From positions 310,001 through 374,000 of the forward strand of contig NZ_NHSH01000061.1 in the NCBI RefSeq assembly GCF_016653315.1: a DNA stretch of 64,000 nucleotides. The letters run 5' to 3'. Below the pieces are notes generated by a model. The model searched no databases. It had not been told where the DNA came from and was given only the letters and a program-made list of their open reading frames with translations. Positions 46,284-55,223 of the stretch are shown here, in pieces. Position 1 is the stretch's first letter, and each line of letters begins with the position of its first letter. Source of the stretch: Halochromatium roseum. Its GTDB lineage: Bacteria; Pseudomonadota; Gammaproteobacteria; Chromatiales; Chromatiaceae. A program made the translations under genes and the position numbers.

Positions 46284-49200
46284 ATGGACGCAGACCAGTT
46301 TGTCAGAAAATGGACCGGGGTCACCCTCAAGGAACGCTCCTCCGCCCAGGAGCACTTTCTCGACCTATGCCATCTGCTCGAAGAACCAACGCCCGCCGAG
46401 GCCGACCCGACTGGTGAGCGGTTCTGCTTCGAGAAGGGCGCCGACAAGGCCGGCGGCGGCGATGGTTGGGCGGATGTCTGGCGCCGAGGCTGCTTTGCTT
46501 GGGAGTACAAGAGTCCCGGCAAGGATCTGAAACAGGCTTTCAAACAGCTCCAGCTCTACACGCCCGCGCTCGAGTACCCACCGCTGCTGATCGTCTCCGA
46601 TGTGCAGACGATCGAGCTGCATACCGCCTTCACCGGCCTGGTGCCAGTCGTGCATCGCCTGCAGCTCGAGGACTTGCGCGACCAGGCCAAGCGGCGACTA
46701 CTCAAATGGGCATTCGCTGATCCGGGCAAGCTCAAGCCGGCGCAGACCACCGCGAACCTCACCGAAGAGGCCGCTTGGCGTTTCGCTGAGCTGGCGCAGG
46801 CCTTGCGCTCGCGCGGACAGTCGGCCGATGCCGTCGCGCACTTCAGCCAGCAATTGCTGTTCTGCCTATTCGCCGAAGACATCGACCTGCTGCCGAATCA
46901 GCTCTTCTCACGGCTGCTCAAGGCGGGCAAACAGTCACCCGCGCAACTCGAGGGCATGCTCGGCAGCCTGTTTGGCGCCATGGCCAAGGGCGGTCTGATG
47001 GGCGTCGATGTGATCGACTGGTTCAACGGCGGCTTGTTCAGCTCGGATGCCACCTTGCCGCTGACGTCCGAGGATGTCGATCTGCTGATCGAGGTCGCCC
47101 GACTCGACTGGTCCGCCATCAATCCGATCATCTTCGGCGTCCTGTTCGAGCGCGGGCTCGATCCCGACAAGCGTAGCCAGCTCGGCGCCCACTTTACCGA
47201 TCCTGTCTCGATCATGCGCCTGGTCGACCCGGTCGTTCTGCAGCCGCTGCGGGAGGCTTGGAGCGCCGTCAAGCTCGACATCCAGGCACAGTTGGACAAG
47301 GCCGCCAGCGCCAAGAGCCCAGCCGCCCGCACCAAGGCGACCCACGCTGGGATCGCGCTCTTTCAGGGCTTTCTCGAACGTCTGCGGCGCTATCGCGTCC
47401 TCGATCCCGCCTGCGGGTCCGGCAACTTCCTGCTGTTGGCGCTGCTCGGGCTCAAAGACCTGGAGCACCAGATCATCCTCGAAGCCGAAGCGATGGGGCT
47501 GCCGCGTGCCTTCCCGATGATCGGCCCGGAGAACGTGCTCGGCATCGAGCTGAGCCCCTTTGCCGCTGAGCTGGCCAGGGTCGTGGTCTGGATCGGTGAG
47601 ATTCAGTGGATGCTGTCGCACGGCTTCAGCCTCAACCGCAACCCGATCCTCAAGCCGCTCGACACCATCGAGAACCGGGATGCCGTGCTGAATGCGGATG
47701 GCAGCGAGCCGGAGTGGCCGGAGGCGGATGCGATTGTCGGCAATCCGCCGTTTGTCGGTGGGAGCAAGAAGCGCCGAACGCTCGGTGACGCCTATTTCGA
47801 TGCACTCGCTAAACGCTATGCCGGTCGTGTTCCTGCAGGCGCCGATCTAGTGACCTACTGGTTTGAGAAGGCACGGGCGCAGCTCGCGTCGGCAAAGACG
47901 CAACGCGCAGGTTTGGTCGCCACCCAATCGATCCGCCGTGGCTCCAACCAAAAGGTGCTGACGCGGATCACCGAGACTGGCGTCATTTTCGAGGCATGGT
48001 CCGATGAGCCCTGGATCAACGAGGGCGCTGATGTGCGGGTCTCGCTGATCGCCTTTGCGCCTCCGAGCGCAAGCCAAAGCATCCGCCTCAACGGCCAGCC
48101 TGTTGCAGCGATCTATGCAGACCTCACGGGCAACGCGGAAGGTGGTCTTGATCTTGATCTCGGCCAAGCGCAACCGCTACCGAGCAATGCCGTCGCCTTT
48201 GAGGGCACCAAGAAGTACGGTGACTTCGACATCCTTGGAGACGTGGCGCGGGAATGGCTGCTGGCTCCGAACCCTGATGGTCGCTCGAACCGAGAGGTGC
48301 TGAAGCCGTGGCGGAATGGGCAGGATCTGGCACGCCGACCAGCTGATCACTGGATCATCGACTTCGGCGTGGATCGCGTTGAAGCGGATGCAGCGCTCTT
48401 CGAGCGGCCTTATCAGCATGTGCTGACGCGCGTGAAGCCAAGTCGCAGTCAGGTGAATAACGAACACACACGGACATACTGGTGGATTCACGAAAGGCCC
48501 AGGGCCGCGCTCCGGCAATCACTCGCTGGGCTGACGCGATTCATCGCCACACCAAGGGTCGCCAAGCACCGCTTCTTCGTCTGGCTGCCTGCATCGGTCC
48601 TGCCCGATACCCGGCTCTGTGTGATCTGCCGCGATGACGACATCACCTTCGGCATCCTCTCCTCTCGGCTGCATCTGGTTTGGGCGCTGGCGAAGGGCTC
48701 ACGGCACGGTGACGGTGACGAGGGCGGCCGTCCGACCTACAACGCAGGAACCTGCTTCGAGACCTTCGCCTTTCCCGAGGGCTACACCCCAGCCGACACC
48801 CGCCCGGCTGAACAAGACGAAGCCGACCCCTTGGTCTCGATGCCCATGGCGACCAGGAACCCGGAACAACCAGCGCTGCTCAGTGACCAGCCCGGCGACA
48901 GCCTGCCCCCGCTGCCTGATCCCGATACCACCGTCGTCAGGCACTGGATCGCCATCGCCAAGGCTGCGAGCCAACTCAACCGCTTGCGCGAGCGCTGGCT
49001 CAACCCGCCCGACTGGATCGACCTCGTACCTGAGGTGGTGCCCGGCTACCCGGATCGCATCATCCCGAAGCCAGAACATGAGAAAGAGCTAAAGAAGCGC
49101 ACCCTGACCAACCTCTACAACCAGCGTCCAGCGTGGCTCGACAATGCCCACAAAGCGCTTGATGCAGCGGTCGCCGCAGCCTATGGCTGGGATGACTACA

Positions 49201-49295
49201 GGCCAGAGATGTCAGACGAGGAGATCCTGAGTCGACTGCTGGCGCTGAATCTACAGCGCACTAGCCAACCGTCCAGTCACGCCAGACGCCCGTGA
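46284..49295 (+). CDS. MmeI-like type IIL restriction-modification enzyme
   Basis: 1003 residues with both activities in one chain. Asp64, Glu74 and Lys76 (WADVWRRGCFAWEYKSPGKDL) reproduce the D-x9-ExK endonuclease centre of MmeI. A helical spacer follows (about 155-300), then motif X (GAHFTDP, 301-307), SAM-binding motif I DPACGSGNF (374-382) and catalytic NPPF (487-490), which indicates N6-adenine methylation. The target-recognition and C-terminal domains extend to about 960, including TYWWIHERPRAAL and ICRDDDITFGILSSRLHLVW. GAGGAA lies eight bases before ATG 46284. It appears intact. It overlaps a small convergent open frame by 35 bases and is flanked by MuF-type remnants. The recognition sequence cannot be read from the protein. 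Confidence 0.9.
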   Translation: MDADQFVRKWTGVTLKERSSAQEHFLDLCHLLEEPTPAEADPTGERFCFEKGADKAGGGDGWADVWRRGCFAWEYKSPGKDLKQAFKQLQLYTPALEYPPLLIVSDVQTIELHTAFTGLVPVVHRLQLEDLRDQAKRRLLKWAFADPGKLKPAQTTANLTEEAAWRFAELAQALRSRGQSADAVAHFSQQLLFCLFAEDIDLLPNQLFSRLLKAGKQSPAQLEGMLGSLFGAMAKGGLMGVDVIDWFNGGLFSSDATLPLTSEDVDLLIEVARLDWSAINPIIFGVLFERGLDPDKRSQLGAHFTDPVSIMRLVDPVVLQPLREAWSAVKLDIQAQLDKAASAKSPAARTKATHAGIALFQGFLERLRRYRVLDPACGSGNFLLLALLGLKDLEHQIILEAEAMGLPRAFPMIGPENVLGIELSPFAAELARVVVWIGEIQWMLSHGFSLNRNPILKPLDTIENRDAVLNADGSEPEWPEADAIVGNPPFVGGSKKRRTLGDAYFDALAKRYAGRVPAGADLVTYWFEKARAQLASAKTQRAGLVATQSIRRGSNQKVLTRITETGVIFEAWSDEPWINEGADVRVSLIAFAPPSASQSIRLNGQPVAAIYADLTGNAEGGLDLDLGQAQPLPSNAVAFEGTKKYGDFDILGDVAREWLLAPNPDGRSNREVLKPWRNGQDLARRPADHWIIDFGVDRVEADAALFERPYQHVLTRVKPSRSQVNNEHTRTYWWIHERPRAALRQSLAGLTRFIATPRVAKHRFFVWLPASVLPDTRLCVICRDDDITFGILSSRLHLVWALAKGSRHGDGDEGGRPTYNAGTCFETFAFPEGYTPADTRPAEQDEADPLVSMPMATRNPEQPALLSDQPGDSLPPLPDPDTTVVRHWIAIAKAASQLNRLRERWLNPPDWIDLVPEVVPGYPDRIIPKPEHEKELKKRTLTNLYNQRPAWLDNAHKALDAAVAAAYGWDDYRPEMSDEEILSRLLALNLQRTSQPSSHARRP

Positions 49296-49512
49296 AGCAA
49301 CACCCCGACTGGTCCCAGGCGTCGAGGCCATAGGGATCGCGTTCGATCGCCTGCGTCATCAGTCCCCCTGCCGCCAGCGCCATCTGAGGTGGGCCAGGAC
49401 CGGCAGCGCTCTCGCAAACATCCTGCAGACCAAAGTCCATCATCGCCTTTTCGCGACGTTTCCGCTGTCGTTCCCGCTTTCTCAGCAGATCCCGATACGC
49501 TTGGCGCTTCAT
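49261..49512 (-). CDS. Small uncharacterised protein (possible)
   Basis: 83 residues from ATG 49512: MKRQAYRDLLRKRERQRKRR, then KAMMDFGLQDVCE and ALAAGGLMTQAIERDPYGLD. A strongly basic start and a GGLMTQAIERDPYGLDAWDQS segment look like a real protein, and I have a weak impression of similar short proteins elsewhere, but I cannot name a family. It overlaps the end of the restriction gene (35 bases) and the TTG start of the next plus-strand gene, which weakens the case. It may be a 5'-intact, 3'-truncated gene. Confidence 0.4.
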   Translation of the reverse strand: MKRQAYRDLLRKRERQRKRREKAMMDFGLQDVCESAAGPGPPQMALAAGGLMTQAIERDPYGLDAWDQSGCCFTGVWRDWTVG

Positions 49513-50490
49513 CGGATAGACCAGGATCTGCAAGCCACCGTGCTCAGCCTGACCGGTGAGCTGCTCCTCGGCACTGTCGCCGGCCCCAAGCGGCATCGCA
49601 ACGAACTGCCGGATCAGCCGGACAAGGGTTGGGACTATGACCCCTACGCCGAGCCGACCGGGGGGCTTAGGCGGACGATTGAGGGCAAGCGCCAAAAGGT
49701 CGACAATCGGCTGATGGCCGCTTTTGAAACCAACGCTGACGACGCGCTTGCCGCCTGGCCGATCCGCGGCCTTGCGCGCCGCTTCCCCGCAAAAGACCTA
49801 GCCACGCTCGAGGTATTGCTGCGCGAGTATGCCTATCGCCTACCCGGCGACCTGCCGCATGGTGTCAAGTTTGTGCGCGAAGGTGGCCCGAATGACGATT
49901 TCTACATGGCCACGGACGGGAAAGGCGGCTTCTGGTTCCGCGAGATCGACTATCAAGGCTTCAACTCGCGGCGTGATCTATTTGGTGGGCTAGCGGCCTG
50001 TGCCGCACAGCAAGCCATGACGCGCGAGGAGGAGTACGCGCTGGAGTCCTTATGGCATGAAATCTGGCACAACCGACAGAGAGGGATGGATCAGGCGGCG
50101 AAGCTGCCGAAGGAGCACCTGGCGCGCCTGTTCGCGGAGACACTGAATCAAGTCGTCGCTCGGCTGACCTATCCGCGTTTTATTGAGCGGCTAGGCGGAA
50201 AAGCCCAACACCAAGCGTGGGTCATGGGAAACGGCTATGGCTATGCGCCGTTGGTGCGGCGGTTTTTGCGGGTAACGATCGCGCTTGGCTTGACGACAGA
50301 AGCGCTAGCAGGCGACTTGGCGACCATCAACGCGCAGGCCGACCTATTGTTCGGAACGGCGATCGTCAGCCGCCTTCTAGCGAAGAAAAGCGGAGCGGCG
50401 CCAGCGCGGATTCAAGCCGCCTTAGACCTGCTCGACGCGCGAGAAGCGTTGTTTTCAGCGGCGGTTGGAGCGATCAAATCGCCGTTGTAA
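49501..50490 (+). CDS. MuF-like C-terminal fragment with zincin metallopeptidase domain
   Basis: 329 residues from a TTG. The first 60 residues (LSLTGELLLGTVAGPKRHRN, then ELPDQPDKGWDYDPYAEPTG) resemble the end of Mu-like minor head protein MuF, where a DKGFDYNPG-type motif precedes a fused effector. The remainder carries ESLWHEIWHNRQRGM, a HExxH zinc site (HEIWH), and an Asn/Glu-containing helix FAETLNQVVARLTYPRF that could give the third ligand. Such MuF-linked metallopeptidases are thought to be injected or acting effectors of phages. The head-protein body is missing, so this may be a captured effector. A small gene on the other strand overlaps its 3' end. Confidence 0.65.
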   Translation: MALHRIDQDLQATVLSLTGELLLGTVAGPKRHRNELPDQPDKGWDYDPYAEPTGGLRRTIEGKRQKVDNRLMAAFETNADDALAAWPIRGLARRFPAKDLATLEVLLREYAYRLPGDLPHGVKFVREGGPNDDFYMATDGKGGFWFREIDYQGFNSRRDLFGGLAACAAQQAMTREEEYALESLWHEIWHNRQRGMDQAAKLPKEHLARLFAETLNQVVARLTYPRFIERLGGKAQHQAWVMGNGYGYAPLVRRFLRVTIALGLTTEALAGDLATINAQADLLFGTAIVSRLLAKKSGAAPARIQAALDLLDAREALFSAAVGAIKSPL

Positions 50491-50714
50491 AGGGTAAAGC
50501 GAACATAATCACGGTCGGCGATTTGCTCGGCATACGCGAGCGCGCGCTCTACCTCGCCGCGCATTCCAAACAGCCGACACAAGTCCTTGACCGCCTCCTC
50601 TTCGCTCAAACCGTTCAGATAGTCAGCCTGGCTAAACGGCCCGGCGAAATACCGCAACTCTTCAGCCGTCGGCTCATGGTCAAAAATCGTCTCCATGCTG
50701 ACACCCTCTGACAT
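50412..50714 (-). CDS. Small conserved-looking acidic protein convergent with the metallopeptidase
   Basis: 100 residues starting MSEGVSMETIFDHEPTAEEL, then RYFAGPFSQADYLNGLSEEE and AVKDLCRLFGMRGEVERALA. GAGG lies eight bases before ATG 50714. Acidic and helical, with no membrane segment. I do not recognise a named family, although the FDHEPTAEEL opening seems to recur in short bacterial proteins. Its gene overlaps the metallopeptidase 3' end tail-to-tail by 79 bases. An immunity or regulatory role is a guess based only on position. Confidence 0.6.
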   Translation of the reverse strand: MSEGVSMETIFDHEPTAEELRYFAGPFSQADYLNGLSEEEAVKDLCRLFGMRGEVERALAYAEQIADRDYVRFTLYNGDLIAPTAAENNASRASSRSKAA

Positions 50715-50879
50715 GTTGATACCTCAAAGCCTAGCCTACGCACCCTAGATCAGCAACCATGCCCCCACCATCCTCCCCATCGCCGCCATCCGCGCCCTGC
50801 GCCTCACCTGCACCCACTGCGGCGCGGCCGCGGTGATCCCGCTCAGCGCCAAGCACGGCCCCGAGAAGTGCTTCAACGG
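50715..50879 (+). other. Zinc-ribbon-like coding remnant
   Basis: Plus-strand sequence from about 50769 reads IAAIRALRLTCTHCGAAAVI then PLSAKHGPEKCFNGYREL, continuing into the antisense of the channel gene. The CxxC followed by C is suggestive of half a zinc ribbon, but there is no start codon and the second CxxC is incomplete. Probably the end of a displaced gene. Confidence 0.4.
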
Positions 50880-53800
50880 CTACCGCGAGCTGCTTGACCG
50901 CAGCTCATCGCGCAGTCGCACATCCCGCTGCGGCAGCCCAATCGCAATGCCCGCGGCACGCAGTTGCCGATCGATGGCAACGATCAGCTCGCCGCGGATC
51001 TGGATGCGGTTGGCCAGCGTCGGCAGGAAATAGAGGAAGAGCAGCTCGATCCCCCGCTCACCGAACTCGGCCGCGGTGATTACGGGTGCCGGGTCGGTCA
51101 GCAGGCGCGCATCGGCAGCGGCGATCTCGGCGAGGATGCGCAGCGCGGCCTCGATGTCGCTGCCGTACTCGATGCTCAAACGGATCTCGCCGCGGATGAC
51201 CTGATCGGTCAGTGACCAGTTGATGACCTCCTGCGTGATCAATTGGTTATTGGGCACCAGCAGCTCGCGCTGGTCCCTGATCCGAACCGTGGTCGCGCGC
51301 GCCTCGATGTGGGTGACGATGCCCTCGTTGAGGCCAACGGTGACGGTGTCGCCGACTCGCACCGGGCGCTCGAAGAGCAGGATCAGCCCGGCGATGAAAT
51401 TGGCCGCGATCTCGCGCAGGCCGAAGCCGATGCCGACACCCAGGGCCGCGACCAGCCATTGCACCTGCTCCCAGTGCAGCCCCAGCCGCCCGGCCCCATT
51501 GATCACGGCCAGCGCGATGATGCCGTAGCTGGTCAAGGTGATGAGGGTGTAGCGCGCGCCGGCGCTGACGCCGGTGTGCTTGAGCATCAGGATCTCGAGC
51601 AGCGCCGGCAGATAGCGCACGGCGACGATGGCGCCGGTAGCGATGATCAGCACGATGCCCAAATCGGCCAGGGTCACCGGCCACGGGCGGCTCTCGCCCT
51701 CGACCAAGCGGGTGCTGTACCAGAGCGGGATACGCTCCAGGACACCCAGCGCCGGCAGCACATCGGACCACAGCATCCAGAGCGCGAGGCCCGTGCCGAG
51801 CGTCAACAGGGCACTGATCAAGCTGCGGGTTTGACCGTCGAGCGCCATCAGGTCCAACGCCGCCTCGGTCTTCGCGGCGGCCGCGCCACCCTGGCCCCCA
51901 GCACTACCCTCGCCCTCGCCCATCCCCTCATCGCCAACCTCGGTGCCGAACTCGCTGAGCGCCGCGAGCCGGGCGCGGCGCGCGAGCGCTGTGCGCAGGG
52001 TCAACGCCCGTCGGGTCACCAGCAGCCAGCGCAGGATCGCCTGTTGCAACACCACCAGCCCCAGGACCAGCCAGAGCTGGCTGATCCAGAGCTGAAACAG
52101 GGTCGTCGCGGTGTATTGAAAACCGGCCAAGGTCAGCCCGGCCAGGGCCAGCGGCACCACCACCGCGAGCGGATACCAGAGCCAGCGCGTGCGACTGGCC
52201 AGGCCGCCGGGTCGCGATCGCAAGAGCTCCCTGAGCACCCCGCGGGTGGGGTGCAGGGCAGCGGCGAGCAGCAGCGCGAAACCGAGGGTCACGGCGGTCA
52301 GCAACAGCCGCCCCAGAGTCGCGGCCTGGATCTCCCCGAGCCCGTTGACGGTCGCGGCAAGAAAGCCAATCGGCAACAGTGTCCAGATGGCCAGATTGAG
52401 GCTGCGCCGTAACCGGACCAGGGTATCGGCACGCCAGCGGAAGTGCCGCTCGGCCACCCCGCCCGGCATGCACAGCAACCGGAACGCGCGTAGACAATAG
52501 AGCCCCGAGGCGACCTGCAGCAGACCGTATCCGACCGCGTCGGCAAAGCCGTCGGCCCCTGGAGCGCCGGTCAGCATCAAGCCGGCGAGGGCCAGCAACA
52601 GCGACACTGGCGCCGCCAGCAACAAGGTCAGCGCGATCGCCGACAAGGTATAGCCGAAGCGGTCGGTACGGATACGACGCAAGGGCTCGGCCGTGGCACG
52701 GATGCGCCGGCGCAAGGGCCGCTCGAGCGCCAGCAACAGCGCCACCAACGCCAGCCCGCCCCACCAAGACCAGGCGTCGGCGAGCCTGGCGCCCAAGGTC
52801 CGCATCACCCCCAGCCAATGGGCCGGCCGCAGCAGTTCGGCGAGCACCGCCGGCAGGGCGGCAAAGCTCTGCTGGGCCAGCGGCACGTGGCTGCGCAGCC
52901 AGAGCAGATGCTCGGCCAGAAAGTTGTCGTAATCGAGGCTCAGCGCGCGCAGATCGGCCGCGGCCAGGTCCAGCTCCGCGAGCACCTTCAGGTGCCGATC
53001 CGCGGCCGCGATGGCACGCTCGAGCAGCTCGAAGCGACGCGCTTGCAGCTCACTGAGCTGGGCCTCAATGCCGGCGGCGTCGGCCGGCTCCAGGCCGGCC
53101 AGGGTCGCGGGGGACAGCGGCTCGGACCCGGTGCGCCGCATCAGCAGCTCCTCGCGCCAGCGCAATTGGGCCAGCCGGGCCTCGGCCTCGGCATCGGCGC
53201 GCTCGGCCGCCTCTCGACGCAGCTCGCGCGGATCGGGCAGACGCTCGCGCTGGTCGACCAAGACTTGGCCCAGGGCACGGCTCATGCCCGCGGCGGCGAC
53301 CCGTTGGCGGTCGTTGGCGAAGTCTTGCGCCAGCGTGGCGGTGGTCGCGGTGGTCACGGCGAGCCGGTCGGTCACGGCCGCGGTGCGCTGATCGACCGCC
53401 TGGATGGCTTCGGCCAACTCGGCATTGGCACGCGCCAGCTCCCGCACCGGCGGATGGGCGTCGGCCACCGCCAGCCGCGCCGCCTCGGTCTCGGCGCGGA
53501 GCTGGGCGGCCTCCTCGCGGCGCCGCTCGTCGACCGCCAGCGTGAGCCAGGTCTGGCGGCCGCGGGCCTGATCCAGGGCGAGCCGCGCCTCATCGCGCCG
53601 GGCCTGGGTCAGCGCCCGGCGCACATCGGCTCCAGCCACCTTCAGTTCCAGCACCAGCGCCTCGGCGCGTAAACGATCGCGCTGGCTCTCCAGCAGCCAG
53701 TGTCGGATCAGCGTCTCGATGTTGGGATCGGCAGTATTGGCGGCATCAGCACCATCGGTGGCCTGGATGCCCGTGAAGCGATTAATCCCGTCCGAACGAC

Positions 53801-54647
53801 TGCTGCCATCCGAACGATTGCTACCATCGAAACGATTTGCGCCATCGGCAACGGCGGCCAGGACGCCGGCAAGCTCATCATCAACATCCAGGGCCTGCTG
53901 GCGCAGCTCCTCACGCTGACGGCGCCAACCGGGCAGTGACTCAGCGTCCTCGGTCAGCTCTTGCTCGAGTGCCGCCAGCCGGTCTTGCTGGGCAGCAACG
54001 GCTGCGGTCTCCTGCGCCAGTTGTTGTTGCACCAGGTCCAGATCGGCGTCGGCCGGCAGGTCCACCGGCGGATCAGGCCGGGGCTCGGCCGCCGCCAAGC
54101 GGGCGCGGATGGTCGCGGTCCGCCCAGGCGCGGTGGCCTGGGTCTCGCGCAGCTCGAGCGCCGTCTCATTGGCCTGGGCCAGGGCATCCAGATTGGCCAG
54201 CACCCGATCCAGATCCGCATTGAGTCGGGCGCGCTCCTCGGTGGTCAGGCTTGGATCATCGGCCAGTCTGTCGCGGGCAGCGGCCACTTCGGTCGGCGTC
54301 GGCGCGGAGCCGAACAGCCCGCTGCTGTTGGCAGCCGGCGACGAGTCCGCCAGGACCGACGCGGCGCCAGCGGTGACGAGCAACAGGAGGAAGCCGGCCA
54401 GGCTTGCCGACCAGCGGCGGCCCCAGCCGCCATGGCTGGCAGTGCGGCCGAAGCGGGGCAGCAGGGCTCCCGATGGGGTAGCCCCTCCTGCCGGATCAGC
54501 TTGCGCCCAGCAACGGTTATCCCTGCCAGCGTTCAAGCCTATTCGAGCGCAAGATGCGCATGCCCTAGCGATCAAGCCGACCTGCGCGATGCTGAGATCA
54601 GTTGCTCGACAACGACATCCGGACTCGGTCTGGTTGCTCGGTTCCAT
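50880..54647 (-). CDS. Large mechanosensitive channel (MscK/MscS superfamily)
   Basis: Up to 1255 residues. Order: signal-like hydrophobic segment (SASLAGFLLLLVTAGAASVLA, about 80-100), a long periplasmic coiled-coil region (about 110-560), about eight helices (from 630), and the MscS core with pore helix GVGIGFGLREIAANFIAGLILLFERPVRVGDTV, beta domain IVTHIEARATTVRIRDQRELLVPNNQLI and alpha-beta end. It should open under hypo-osmotic tension. The start is uncertain: ATG 54647 overlaps the rhodanese gene by 76 bases, while a good AGGAGG near 54495 has no in-frame ATG/GTG behind it. TTG codons near 54530 are alternatives. Two low-complexity inserts occur, an (N/S)RxDG repeat (about 268-292) and an Ala/Gly-rich acidic loop before the last helices. 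Confidence 0.88.
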   Translation of the reverse strand: MEPSNQTESGCRCRATDLSIAQVGLIARACASCARIGLNAGRDNRCWAQADPAGGATPSGALLPRFGRTASHGGWGRRWSASLAGFLLLLVTAGAASVLADSSPAANSSGLFGSAPTPTEVAAARDRLADDPSLTTEERARLNADLDRVLANLDALAQANETALELRETQATAPGRTATIRARLAAAEPRPDPPVDLPADADLDLVQQQLAQETAAVAAQQDRLAALEQELTEDAESLPGWRRQREELRQQALDVDDELAGVLAAVADGANRFDGSNRSDGSSRSDGINRFTGIQATDGADAANTADPNIETLIRHWLLESQRDRLRAEALVLELKVAGADVRRALTQARRDEARLALDQARGRQTWLTLAVDERRREEAAQLRAETEAARLAVADAHPPVRELARANAELAEAIQAVDQRTAAVTDRLAVTTATTATLAQDFANDRQRVAAAGMSRALGQVLVDQRERLPDPRELRREAAERADAEAEARLAQLRWREELLMRRTGSEPLSPATLAGLEPADAAGIEAQLSELQARRFELLERAIAAADRHLKVLAELDLAAADLRALSLDYDNFLAEHLLWLRSHVPLAQQSFAALPAVLAELLRPAHWLGVMRTLGARLADAWSWWGGLALVALLLALERPLRRRIRATAEPLRRIRTDRFGYTLSAIALTLLLAAPVSLLLALAGLMLTGAPGADGFADAVGYGLLQVASGLYCLRAFRLLCMPGGVAERHFRWRADTLVRLRRSLNLAIWTLLPIGFLAATVNGLGEIQAATLGRLLLTAVTLGFALLLAAALHPTRGVLRELLRSRPGGLASRTRWLWYPLAVVVPLALAGLTLAGFQYTATTLFQLWISQLWLVLGLVVLQQAILRWLLVTRRALTLRTALARRARLAALSEFGTEVGDEGMGEGEGSAGGQGGAAAAKTEAALDLMALDGQTRSLISALLTLGTGLALWMLWSDVLPALGVLERIPLWYSTRLVEGESRPWPVTLADLGIVLIIATGAIVAVRYLPALLEILMLKHTGVSAGARYTLITLTSYGIIALAVINGAGRLGLHWEQVQWLVAALGVGIGFGLREIAANFIAGLILLFERPVRVGDTVTVGLNEGIVTHIEARATTVRIRDQRELLVPNNQLITQEVINWSLTDQVIRGEIRLSIEYGSDIEAALRILAEIAAADARLLTDPAPVITAAEFGERGIELLFLYFLPTLANRIQIRGELIVAIDRQLRAAGIAIGLPQRDVRLRDELRSSSSR
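53775..53846 (-). repeat. 18-nt tandem repeat in the MscK-like gene
   Basis: Four 18-base units of the form cgaacgattgctaccatc, all diverged slightly. On the coding strand they give a six-residue repeat DGSNRS / DGINRF in the periplasmic region. Confidence 0.85.
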
Positions 54648-55183
54648 GGCAGCCGCGCCAAGAGCTGCTCAAGGCCGCAAAAGTTGGTCCAGGCCGCAAC
54701 GATCAGCCCAACGCCGATGAACAGCGCAATCCACTTCAGCGCCGGCACGAACCCGCTCAGCAGGATCGAGATCACCACGATTGACCCTGTAATGAAGCGC
54801 ACCTGCCGCTCGGCGCTCCACACACGCCGTCCGCGTTTCAGCTCGCCACCGGCCTGCTCCCAGGCACGCAGGCCGCCCGCGAGCACATGGATATGCCCGA
54901 GACCGCCGTCGGCGAGTGCATCGGCGTCACGCTCGGCGCCTGCCATCTGCTGTGCCTTCTGCGCACGCCCGCCCATCTGGCAGACAAAGACGATCGGGTC
55001 GCTGACCACCTCCAATATGCCCCCGACGTGCTCTTCCAGCGTGCCCATCGGAATATTCAACGAGCCGGGGATATGTTCCGACTCGAACTCCGCTGCGGAA
55101 CGGACATCGATCACGCGAATCGCAGGATTCGCCGCCATGGCGCTGCGCAGCCGTTGCGCGTCCCAATACAGTGTCTCTTGCAT
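54572..55183 (-). CDS. Rhodanese-domain protein with two-helix membrane tail
   Basis: 203 residues from ATG 55183 (GGAGG nine bases upstream). Residues 1-115 are a rhodanese: RVIDVRSAAEFESEHIPGSLNIP and the active-site loop VFVCQMGGRAQKA, where the Cys would carry a persulfide. The C-terminal part (ERQVRFITGSIVVISILLSGFV and KWIALFIGVGLIVAAWTNFCGLEQLLARLPWN) is a DUF2892-type two-helix anchor. Proteins of this shape are thought to handle sulfane sulfur or thiol chemistry at the inner membrane. A polar insert GAERDADALADG follows the active site. Confidence 0.9.
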   Translation of the reverse strand: MQETLYWDAQRLRSAMAANPAIRVIDVRSAAEFESEHIPGSLNIPMGTLEEHVGGILEVVSDPIVFVCQMGGRAQKAQQMAGAERDADALADGGLGHIHVLAGGLRAWEQAGGELKRGRRVWSAERQVRFITGSIVVISILLSGFVPALKWIALFIGVGLIVAAWTNFCGLEQLLARLPWNRATRPSPDVVVEQLISASRRSA

Positions 55184-55223
55184 CACTCTAGCCTCCAAGG
55201 GTCTTCGGCTGATCGCCGCACCA

